Under the pieces are notes generated by a model, which made no database searches, was not told the origin of the DNA, and worked only from the letters and a program-made list of their open reading frames with translations. Positions 10,864 to 20,441 of a DNA stretch of 64,000 bases are shown here, piece by piece. The DNA is taken from the NCBI RefSeq assembly GCF_905171775.1, contig NC_053501.1, positions 74,643,134 through 74,707,133 on the forward strand, given 5' to 3'. Position 1 is the first letter of the stretch. Every line of letters starts with the position of its first letter. Made by a program: the position numbers and the translations under genes. The DNA comes from Rana temporaria (taxonomy: Eukaryota > Chordata > Amphibia > Anura > Ranidae).

Positions 10864-13800
10864 TCAGACATAGCTGAGCATGAGCTTCTGAAGCCTTTCC
10901 AGCTCAGCAAGATATTCTAATTGCTGCTGGTCTAGCTGCGTATTTTGCTGGACCAGGTAGCGAATTTGTTGATGATTTCCCTTAATCCTCAGATGTGTCT
11001 TCTTTAGCAGCGCGTGCTGCTGCATCATCTTTCTTGCTACTGTTAGGATATAATAAAAAAACATTTGGATTTCAAAGAACGTTACCAAATAAATAAAATA
11101 TTTTTTTTGCTTATTAATCAATCATTATCATGTGTATACACTTGTTATGTGTCTAACACATCCCGGGAGTGCAGAATTATTAGGCAAATGAGTATTTGGA
11201 CCACATCATCCTCTTTATGCATGTTGTCTTACTCCAAGCTGTATAGGCTCGAAAGCCTACTACCGATTAGGCATATTAGGTAATGTACATCTCTGTAATG
11301 AGAAGGTGTGTGGTCTAATGACATCAACACTCTATATCAGGTGTGCATAATTATTAGTCAATTTCCTTTCCTTTGGCAAAATGGGCCAAAAGAAGGACTT
11401 GACAGACTCTGAAAAGTCCAAAATAGAGAGATATCTAGCAGAGGGATGCAGCACTCTTAAAATTGCAAAGCTTCTGAAGCGTGATCATCAAACAAAAGAA
11501 ACGTGTGGAAAAACAAAGGCGCAAAATAACTGCCCATGAACTGAGAAAGGTTAAGCGTGCAGCTGCCAAGATGCCACTTGCCACCAGATTGGCCATATTT
11601 CAGAGCTGCAACATCACTGGGGTGCCCAAAAGCACAAGGTGTGCAATACCCAGAGACATGGCCAAGGTAAGAAAGGCTGAAAGACGACGACCACTGAACA
11701 AGACACACAAGCTGCAACGTCAAGACTGTGCCAATAAATATCTCAAGAAAGATTTTTCTAAGGTTTTATGGACTACTGAAATGAGAGTGAGTCTTGATGG
11801 GCCAGATGGAAGAGCCCGTGGCTGGATTGGTAAAGGGCAGGGAGCTCCAGTCCGACTCAGACGCCAGCAAGGTGGTGGTGGAGTACTGGTTTGGGCTGGT
11901 ATCATCAAAGATGAGCTTGTGGGGCCTTTTCGGATTGAGGATGGAGTCAAGCTCAACTCCCAGTCCTACTGCCAGATTATGGAAGAGACCTTCTTTAAGC
12001 AGTGGTACAGGAAGAAGTCACCATCCTTCAAGAAAAACATGATTTTCATGCAGGACAATGCTCCATCACACGTGTCAAAGTACTCCACAGCGTGGCTGGC
12101 AAGAAAGGGTATTAAATAAAAAAAAGTAATGACATGGCCTCCTTGTTCACCTGATCTGAACCCCATTGAGAACCTGTGGTCCATCATCAAATGTGGGATT
12201 TACAAGGAGGGAAAACAGTACACCTCTCTGAACAGTGTCTGGGAGGCTGTGGTTGCTGCTGCACGCAATGTTGATGGTGAACAGATCAAAACACTGACAG
12301 AATCCATGGATGTCAGGCTTTTGAGTGTCCTTGCAAATAAAGGTGGCTATATTGGTCACTGATTTGTTTTTGTTTTGTTTTTAAATGTCAGAAATGTGTA
12401 TTTGTGAATGTTGAGATGTTATATTGGTTTCACTGTTAAAAATAAATCATTGAAATGGGTATCTATTTATTTTTTGGTTAAGTTGCCTAATAATTCTGCA
12501 CAGTAATAGTAGTCACCTGCACACACAGATATCCCCCGAAAATAACTAACACTAAAAACAAACTAAAAACTACTTCCAAAAAAATTCAGCTTTGATATTA
12601 ATGAGTTTTTGGGGTTCATTGAGAACATGGTTGTTGTTCAATAATAAAATGAATCCTCAAAAAATACAACTTGCCTAATAATTATGCACTACCTGTATAC
12701 TTCTAGCATCAATACCATATTATGGTTCTACAATCTGACAGGTGCGCTTTATATGTTGTCCATTTTTATATCTACATTTTGTTGTTGAAATGTTATTAAT
12801 CATTGTGCACATATTTACCTTCCTGAGCGAGGCTCACAGGACCGCTCTCTTCCTCCTGCTCTTCTGCTTGAGAAGTTGGGGTGGTGGGGGGGGGAATCTC
12901 CTCAGCTTGCTCCTCAGCAGGAGCTGGGGTTGGGGAGTGGGAGGGCCCTGGCTGCTCCTCTTCATCCATCTCCTCCTCTGCCGCATCCTCCTCTGCCGCA
13001 TCCTCCTCCTCCTCCTCATCGGCCTGGCGCCTTCTGCGCTTGGCGCGGATAACTGGCATTGGAGCTCCTATAATAACACAATGTTCATATATTATAAAAA
13101 TGTTTTCTAATGACGTATGCAAATTCTGTGTACTGTGCTGTATTGTATATGAATACAAATTGATTTATATAGACAGTTAACCAATGGGACAATGTTATAT
13201 TAAAGGGTCTTGTGGGCACTACAGGGGACTGAGCGTGAGCTGGGATGCAACCATGTTAAAATGAGCTGTTTTTGTCTCCTTTGTTTTGTTCAGACCATCT
13301 CATGTTAAAAAAAGGGCCTGATGGAGCACACGGGATTACTATAACAACCCCACTCCTAACACAGGAATTTAGTGGTAATCTATATATATAAAACTCAACG
13401 TGTGTGTGTGCATAAATGTATGTATGTATGTATGTATGTATGTATGTATGTTCCAGCATCACGTACAAACGGCTAAAGATATTTATATGAAACTTGGCAC
13501 ACAGGTTACTTATATGTCAGCCACAAACATAGGATAGGTGGTTTAAACCTTACCCACCCCCACTTGCCATGGTCGGGGTTTTTCTTTAAAGTCCCATGCA
13601 AAGCAATGGGAAAATTATGTTCCCACATAACTTCTGTGTTCCTGTCTGCTGCCCCATGTCTTTTTTCAACAGTACTATGAATACCTTGGCCGGTGGTGAT
13701 ATATGTTAGCACAACATGGCATCTTGGTTAACAACATCTGACCTTACATGAATTACATATGACCTTACATAACTGTCACCAAAGGAGCTGCGGTGGCTCC

Positions 13801-15455
13801 ACGCGATTGCCACTGCACTGACAACTGATTCACCTCTGCAGCTAGGGGTTCGGATCCCGCTCTCGGCTACCTGTGAATTGAGTTTGGTGGTCTCAGCCCC
13901 GCCCGTGGTGGGTGTGCTATGCGAGGTTGGGTTGGGAGGACCCCCTCACACCCGCCATTGCCAACCGGGGCATGGAGAAAGGTGGCAGATTGCCTCTGGG
14001 GGAGGCCTCCCAACTCCTGCAGGCCGGCTCCTCTCTCTTTCGAGTTCACGCACAAAATACACTTTTTTAAAAAAAAACATAACTGTCAACAATAACTTAC
14101 CTGGATGATATTTAGCCCGAAGACGTCTGACATGAACCATTTGGCGCCTCTTCAGGTCAGACCACTTCTTAACAATGGCCTTGTGGTCATGTTGGCCGCC
14201 AAAGTCAGCGATTAGGGCGCTGACCACAGCCCTTTTCTCTGGCTGCCTCCGCAGCTCATCGTATCCTGTTTCCAGGAACTTCTGCAAGATGAAGAACAAA
14301 GTATATTGTAATACTTCTGTTGACAGCCTTATGGATATATGACGTAAATGTATGCTATTCAACAATTGGAAGCATTCTCGCCTTATTAATCAATGACAGG
14401 GGTAACATGAAAGATTTTATATCCTGCCATTTCGGTCGCCACCTTTTTTGCATAAATATAGCAGCCATTATCATTTGCATAATTATGAATATATTATTAA
14501 CAACACAGGATACACGTATAGGGGAGATATGCGTTGCTAACTCTTTTCCCTGTCAGGAGCCTAACGCCCCGGGGGGTCAGAGACGGGACCTTTTTCGGAG
14601 GACCACTGACGTATGTACCCGTCGCAGTTTTTTGTGATGTCACTCTTTAGGTGTGTGCACATTTTTCACTGCATCCGGGTGGAGTTTTTGGGTTGTGTTT
14701 TGCACGCCACAGGCTTTTCAACAGGAAAAAAACAGCTGGAGGCAGAATGGTTGCAAAACACTACGTGTTTGTTACTTAACTCTGGGTTTCAAGACCAGTC
14801 CACCTCCAGCTGTTGCAAAACTACTACTCCCATCAGCCACGGTCTGTCAGTGCATGCTAAGAATTTTACTTTTGCTGCATCTAGGGTGCCACAGTTTAGA
14901 GACCCGTGCATAAAGGCCTGAAAAATGTGGGCCTGCAGAACTTACAATACTAGAAGTGCCAGCATTCCCAGGCATGCTGGAAGTTGTAGTTCTGCAACAT
15001 CTAAAGGGCAATATGTATTCGAACGTCCTTGGGCCTTGAGGACACTGAAGTCAGGACGTTCGCATACGTCCTATGTCCAAAAAATTTTTAAATTCATTAT
15101 GCTAAATAACAAGGAAAAGTGCCTAAATACACATTTGCCAACCAGGGTGTCTGCAGCTGTCCAGGCATGCTGGGACTTGTAGTTTTGTAAAAGCAGGAGA
15201 CACATTTTTTGTGAAATACTAATATATGATCATATATACTAACTTTTAAACTAGACTAAAATGCTGGGCTGGGCTGGGACTTGTAGTTTTGTAAAAGCAG
15301 GAGACACATTTTTGGTTAAATACTAATATCTGATCATATATACTAACTTTTAAACTAGACTTAAATGCAGTTGAAGATGATGAAATAACAGTGGTCAAAA
15401 TACTTACACAAATCAGCAACTTTTCCTCAGACTTAGTGAAATTGCTTCCAACCAT
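10864..15455 (-). CDS. Four-exon SANT/Myb-like, coiled-coil protein gene in the hAT
   Basis: Exons on the minus strand: 15455-15408, 14281-14101, 13067-12819 and 11039-10864 (stop included). Total 654 nt, 217 aa. All three introns are GT-AG, two donors are GTAAGT, and the phases match (0, 1, 1). Residues 1-77 form a trihelix SANT/Myb-like domain with FTKSEEKLLICKFLETGYDE and KKWSDLKRR. A basic stretch RAKRRRRQ, likely nuclear, and a long Glu/Asp-rich, Pro-rich linker follow. About residues 160-217 are predicted coiled coil (QQLEYLAELERLQKL). Similar DNA-binding proteins accompany PIF/Harbinger transposases, where they help nuclear import and terminus recognition; a comparable role for this hAT is inference. 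An in-frame ATG at 15482 could extend the N-terminus by nine residues. Confidence 0.8.
11163..12695 (+). mobile_element. Near full-length Tc1/mariner element
   Basis: Outer inverted ends GGGAGTGCAGAATTATTAGG (from 11165) and CCTAATAATTATGCACTACC (to about 12693) are echoed by inner copies near 11340-11365 and 12483-12502, an IR/DR arrangement known in Tc1 elements. It lies wholly within intron 3 of the SANT-like gene, in the opposite orientation. The flanking TA is not clearly preserved on the left. Confidence 0.85.
11371..12362 (+). pseudogene. Tc1-like transposase, disrupted
   Basis: The start codon is at 11371 (MGQKKDLTDSEKSK). An apparent deletion around 11490 shifts the frame within the helix-turn-helix region, and a stop at about 12117 with a further shift separates the C-terminus. 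Surviving blocks are WTTEMRVSLDGPDGRARGWI (first catalytic region), MQDNAPSHVSKYS (second Asp) and SPDLNPIENLWSIIK (third acidic residue), at 11481-12119 and 12129-12362. The protein cannot be made intact. Confidence 0.9.
13378..13720 (+). mobile_element. Possible Helitron-like fragment
   Basis: It begins TCTATATATATAAAACTCAA, is followed by an (ATGT)n tract at 13419-13450, and then by a block reading GAAACTTGGCACACAGGTTA. A 5' TC terminus followed by this kind of AT-rich start is reminiscent of vertebrate Helitrons. No CTRR hairpin end or Rep/helicase ORF was found, so the assignment is weak. Confidence 0.3.
13779..14076 (+). mobile_element. tRNA-derived SINE with 12-bp target duplication
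   Basis: The 12-bp repeat ACATAACTGTCA flanks it at 13767-13778 and 14077-14088. The head resembles a tRNA gene, with a box-A-like TGGCTCCACGCGA near 13794 and a box-B-like GGTTCGGATCC near 13848. A tRNA-unrelated body and an A-rich tail follow. It landed in intron 2 of the SANT-like gene, 12 bp from the donor of exon 2, without touching the splice site. Confidence 0.85.
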
Positions 15456-16242
15456 GTTGCTGTGTGATTGCGCTGCGATCATAAGTTGGAAACTGGCAAG
15501 GCTCCAGGAAATGGTCGCGTGTTGTTCGCGTGTTGATTGCGCTGCTTGGACCGAGATGGGTCCATATGGCTTCGGCTGTATGGACCACAGTAACTCTTTT
15601 CCCTGTCAGGAGCCTAGGAGCCTAACGCCCCGGGGGGTCAGAGACGGGACCTTTTCGGAGGACCACTGACGTATGCAACCGTCGCAGTTTTTTGTGATGT
15701 CACTCTTTAGGTGTGTGCAAATTTTTCCTTGCACCGGGTGGAGTTTTTGGGTTGTGTTTTGCACGCCACAGGCTTTTCAACAGAAAATAACCAGCTGGAG
15801 GCAGAATGGTTGCAAAACACTACGGGTTTGTTACCTAACTCTGGGTTTCAAGACCAGTCCACCTCCAGCTGTTGCAAAACTACTACTCCCATCAGCCACG
15901 GTCTGTCAGTGCATGCTAAGAATTTTACTTTTGCTGCATCTAGGGTGCCACAGTTTAGAGACCCGTGCATAAAGGCCTGAAAAATGTGGGCCTGCAGAAC
16001 TTACAATACTAGAAGTGCCAGCATTCCCAGGCATGCTGGAAGTTGTAGTTCTGCAACATCTAAAGGGCAATATGTATTCGAACGTCCTTGGGCCTTGAGG
16101 ACACTGAAGTCAGGACGTTCGCATACGTCCTATGTCCAATAAAATGTTAAATTCATTATGCTAAATAACAAGGAAAAGTGCCTAAATACACATTTACCAA
16201 CCAGGGTGTCTGCAGCTGTCCAGGCATGCTGGGACTTGTAGT
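15164..16242 (-). promoter_or_regulatory. ZNF143/THAP11-like motifs near exon 1
   Basis: The minus strand carries ACTACAAGTCCCAGCATGCC at 15183-15164 and 16242-16223, a shortened ACTACAAGTCCCAGCCC at 15287-15271, and relatives ACTACAACTTCCAGCATGCC at 14990-14971 and 16049-16030. These match the known ZNF143/THAP11 SBS motif, ACTACAATTCCCAGNATGC. The pair at 16030-16242 lies upstream of the inner exon 1. Function is inferred from motif similarity only. Confidence 0.5.
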
Positions 16243-16362
16243 TTTGTAAAAGCAGGAGACACATTTTTTGTGAAATACTAATATCTGATCATATATACTA
16301 ACTTTTAAACTAGACTAAAATGCAGTTGAAGATGATGAAATAACAGTGGTCAAAATACTTAC

Positions 16363-16410
16363 ACAAATCAGCAACTTTTCCTCAGACTTAGTGAAATTGC
16401 TTCCAACCAT
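16363..16410 (-). other. Duplicate exon 1 of the SANT-like gene
   Basis: A second copy of the first coding exon encodes the same 16 residues (MVGSNFTKSEEKLLIC) and keeps the GTAAGT donor at 16362-16357. Transcripts may start upstream of this copy and splice either to exon 2 directly or after skipping the inner copy. The copy at 15455-15408 is equally intact, so I cannot tell which is used. Confidence 0.75.
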
Positions 16411-16554
16411 GTTGCTGTGTGATTGCGCTGCGATCATAAGTTGGAAACTGGCAAGGCTCCAGGAAATGGTCGCGTGTTGTTCGCGCAATTGCGCATGCGC
16501 GATCGAAAAATCGCAATCGCAATATGTATTTTGGTTAAAATATCATACATATTC

Positions 16555-17160
16555 GATTTCAGAGTGCTGCTACAGCAGTTTTCGAAATATCTGCAATAAA
16601 TTTCGCATTCGCATGTTGCGATATTTCGATAAAATATCTGGAATATTCTGAGCCAATCAGAGCGCTCCTCCAGCATATCTCGAAATTGCGCAATAAATAT
16701 CGCATTCGCATGTTGCGATATTTCGATAAAATATCTGGAATATTCTGAGCCAATCAGAGCGCTCCTCCAGCATATCTCGAAATTGCGCAATAAATATCGC
16801 ATTCGCATGTTGCGATATTTCGATAAAATATCACGAATATTCTGAGCCAATCAGAGCGCTCCTCCAGCATATCTCGAAATTGCGCAATAAATATCGCATT
16901 CGCATGTTGCGATATTTCGATAAAATATCACGAATATTCTGAGCCAATCAGAGCGCTCCTCCAGCATATCTCGAAATTGCGCAATAAATATCGCATTCGC
17001 ATGTTGCGATATTTCGATAAAATATCACGAATATTCTGAGCCAATCAGAGCGCTCCTCCAGCATATCTCGAAATTGCGCAATAAATATCGCATTCGCATG
17101 TTGCGATATTTCGATAAAATATCACGAATATTCTAAGCCAATCAGAGCGCTCCTACCGCA
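16555..17160. repeat. 97-bp tandem repeat in the hAT right subterminus
   Basis: The box AGCCAATCAGAGCGCTCCT recurs at 16651, 16748, 16845, 16942, 17039 and 17136, each exactly 97 bp apart. Each unit also carries GCGCAATAAATATCGCATTC and a TATTTCGATAAAATAT palindrome. The array lies just inside the right terminus and upstream of the minus-strand gene, so it can serve both as a transposase-binding region and as a CCAAT-rich promoter. Confidence 0.95.
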
Positions 17161-17339
17161 GTTATTAAAAAAATCGCAATTATTTTCGCATTCGCAATAG
17201 CGAAAAATCGCATTCAATTAATTTCGATAAAATATCACGAATATTCGAATTTAGCGAATATATCTCGAATATTCGAATATATATTCGAGATATATCGCGA
17301 AATCGAATATGGCATATTCTGCTCAACACTAGTCTCCAC

Positions 17340-18113
17340 CTGCCTTTGTGCTGGCCACTGCCAGCACCTGCCGGGTATGTTCCCAGACAGTTCTCCTTTA
17401 GTATGGAGGTTCTTCTCAGTGCTGACAGTTGCTTCCCTAGATTCAGAACCTGGGCTTCCAGGGAATGAACATGCTTACTTTTTGCACAGCAGTATTCGCC
17501 TTTGACCAGATAAGATGTACAATAACATTTGACAATAAAATAACATTTGACATTTACATATTAAAACCAATAGTGATAATCGGGCAAAACTTTTGGTTAT
17601 GTAGTCGCACCAAATTGTGACAACTGGAACAAAAATACCATCTGTATATTGGTTGCTCTACATGTTTTTGCAGATCACATTAACCGATTCCTTTAGGAGC
17701 TTTATTATACAATTAGATGGCGATTAAAAGATGATTATCACATAACTATGAAGTAAAGAGAATACCGTATATACTTGAATATAGGCTGATACGAGTATAA
17801 GCCGAGGTACCTAATTTTACCACAAAAAACTGTGAAAACTTATTGACTCGAGTATAAGCCTAAGGTGAGAATGCAGCAGCTACTGTAAGCAGAAAAGAGG
17901 GTCAACAATGCCCATTTGCAGCTTCACTGTGCCCATTTGCACGCCTCACTGTGCCCAACATCACTGTGCCCATTGCAACCTCACTGTGCCAACATCAACA
18001 TTTTCAAGCAACCGGGTCATCTCCACAGATTATGCAGATTTCCAGGGCATATGTGACCCTCTGCCCAATCTGTAATCTGTGGCATGTTGGCAGCATAAAT
18101 TAATCAGTGTCAC
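17340..18113. other. Intergenic repeat relics
   Basis: No gene is recognised. 17765-17870 has ACTCGAGTATAAGCC-type motifs in both orientations, a widespread vertebrate repeat signature of uncertain class. 17905-17995 holds several imperfect copies of a CACTGTGCCCAT phrase resembling the minisatellite at the end of the window. Confidence 0.4.
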
Positions 18114-19107
18114 CCTTTAAATCAGGTGATGAAGAAATATATAGAGCTTGCACTTGAAGATAAAGTGTAGGTAGCCAAATGCATTACCGGGGCATGGGAC
18201 TATATGAATGCAAATTGGGTATGTCAAAAATCCAATAAATCAAAAGTAATAGCTCTGGAACCACAGAGATCATACAGCGAAACAAGATTTAAAAAAATAT
18301 AATTTTAATTATGCACATTATTCATACAGAAAAGGCTAAAAAACATGATCATATGAGCGATTGTAATTCAACATTAGTTGACTTATATAGTATCATATAC
18401 TGTGGGTCCTACATGTTTCGCCCATTGGGGCTTCCTCAGGGACACGTAAGTATATAAGACAATCTATAATAGATAGATGAAAATTTAAATAGATGAAAAT
18501 TTAATGAGACATTGCGAATATATAATTAATTTATCACTGTGTTACAAACATCAAAGTCATCATTGTTCGTCATGTAAAAATGAAATAAATGATTCAATAG
18601 CAAGAGAACATAGATATATATATAAATAAACATGGTGAAAAATTAATTAAACAAAAAATTATTTGAACAGGAGAACATTTTTTTATCCGTCACTATCCTT
18701 TGACAAACATTGACTTAGAGCACATAGGTACCTCTAGGATGATCGTGGAACGTAGGCCAAGGAGTCAACAAGCAAAATTGCTATGTTGTATATAACATGG
18801 TGCAGCTGGATCAATGTGTGCAGATCATGCAACGCCCGTCAGTCCTAGTAGGGAGTGTATAGAAGCGGTCTTACAATGTAGTACATCTTATATCATGATC
18901 AGGTAACATGACACAAAAAGGAAATGTTTTGAAAAAATGAACAGAAATATAGTGATGTGTTGTAAATGAGAAAAAAATATACTATTAAAAAATAAAAAAA
19001 TATTATATTATTGTATATGTAAATATAGGTAAAGCTCTTGACCCAAACCATTGAAATCAAGTAAAAAATATATTAGTTAAGTAATTAAAGTTAGTTGTAT
19101 TCTATAG

Positions 19108-19110
<3 letters not shown>

Positions 19111-19180
<70 letters not shown>
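19111..19180. repeat. (TA)n microsatellite
   Basis: An uninterrupted TA tract of about 35 units lies inside the Penelope-like insertion. The flanking AT-rich leader (18570-20430) has no recognisable ORF. Confidence 0.98.
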
Positions 19181-20441
19181 TAATGAGCGTGTAAAGGAGC
19201 TTCCTATATTACTGCAACTTTGGTTTCAATGTTAATTGGATCAATTAATTATAGGCGGAGAGCGATGTCTCAGCCTTTGCAGAATTTAATTATAAATAGA
19301 TTCATATATAGATTTTCATGATCATTTTACAAACTACATAAATTATAAAGTATAGAAAGTTTTATTATGTATGTTGTGTCCCGCAAAGAGCACAAAAAAT
19401 ATTTATGTAAAAAATAAACTTACATGAAATTATTCCTATATCGAAAAATAGAGCTGGGAAGACAAGGAAATCTCACACACAATCTAAAAAATATAAAAAA
19501 TGAATCAAATAAATGTTGGTAAAAAGAGTCTACTGGTCAGTTGTTACATTTGTATATATGTATATAACGAAAAAATATGAAAGAATACCTCTAATTACAC
19601 TTCCAATGAGGAAGTGTGAGTGAATACTCGGATCCTCAATGATATAGAGAGAGGCGGCTAAAACAGCAAACAAAAAAACAAAAAAGGAAAAACCATATAA
19701 GTGCGTTAGATTACGCAGATTATATAGATATATACCGCTTCCAGAGTTCACCGCTGTGAACGTTAGTAATGTGTTGAAAAGAAAACGACTGTTACCTTGT
19801 TTTGAGCTGGTGTATGTGAGGTCTTCCCCGAGTGGCCTGTGCAGCTTGTGTGTGCTGACAGGGCTCCTATATAGTCCCACAGCGTGTGACGTTGGAGACG
19901 TCAGAACGCTGTGATGGGCGTATCTGGTGCAGCATTGGGAGTGTCCAAGGTCCACCTCCCAAGTATGTCCCGCTCCTGAATGCCGCCTATGTCCATACGG
20001 TTGGACGTGATGACACGCCCCATGGGCGGGACATGAGTACGATGGCTAGTCTCTATGCAGAAGGTAGGAGCGGGATATAAGCACGGAATTAGGGCGGTCA
20101 CAGCACCAAAGCCTCCGCCATGGTTCAGAGCTACATCAGCATCTGGTGGTCGCCCCTGGGCGCCCATCTAATAAGGGCTGACGGACAAAAACATTAGCGC
20201 ACATGACCCAAGGAGCACCAAATAATTTAATAGATGTCCAATTATGTTATATAGCGATGGCATAGGATAGAATGTATATACGAACCGATACGGTCATCAG
20301 AGGACTTCCACAGTGTCTCCATGTCTATGAGAAAGAATGAATGACGAAAATGCAAGGGAAGTATAAACGTTAGTACTATAAAAGTTACAGAGATTCTTAA
20401 AGGTATAACATTAGAATATACTGGCTATAGGCCGTTTTCTA

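Larger units (their letters stand above)
14541..16480. repeat. About 1-kb tandem duplication spanning exon 1
   Basis: CTCTTTTCCCTGTCAGGAGC starts at 14541 and again at 15594 (offset 1,053). Homology continues past exon 1, where the offset is 955 because unit A has an extra ~100-bp internal duplication (15260-15360 repeats 15165-15245). Both units are nearly identical, implying recent origin. The outcome is two copies of the promoter-proximal region and exon 1 of the SANT-like gene. Confidence 0.9.
1764..17331 (+). mobile_element. Giant hAT transposon, two-gene, 15.6 kb
   Basis: The termini are TAGTGTTGCTCA at 1764-1775 and TGCTCAACACTA at 17320-17331, inverted with perfect identity over the outer 8 bp. 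The 8-bp direct repeat GTCTCCAC at 1756-1763 and 17332-17339 is the target-site length expected of hAT elements. Both subterminal regions are rich in GAATATTCG-type motifs and in GAGCCAATCAGAG boxes. The element contains its own BED/hAT transposase (plus strand, left half) and a four-exon SANT-like gene (minus strand, right half). Later passengers are Tc1 copies at 6549-7185 and 11163-12695, a SINE at 13779-14076 and perhaps a Helitron near 13378. About 12 kb or more would remain without them, far above the usual 2.5-5 kb of hAT elements. Confidence 0.85.

Noticed and set aside
13789..13870. Functional tRNA gene
   Set aside because: Only box-like promoter parts are present; a cloverleaf is not preserved, and the A-rich tail with a 12-bp duplication marks it as a SINE.
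10864..16450. SANT-like gene as part of a separate Harbinger insertion in the hAT
   Set aside because: Not excluded, but no Harbinger terminus, 3-bp duplication or transposase was found around it, and its 5' end runs straight into hAT subterminal repeats; kept as the main alternative to the two-gene hAT.
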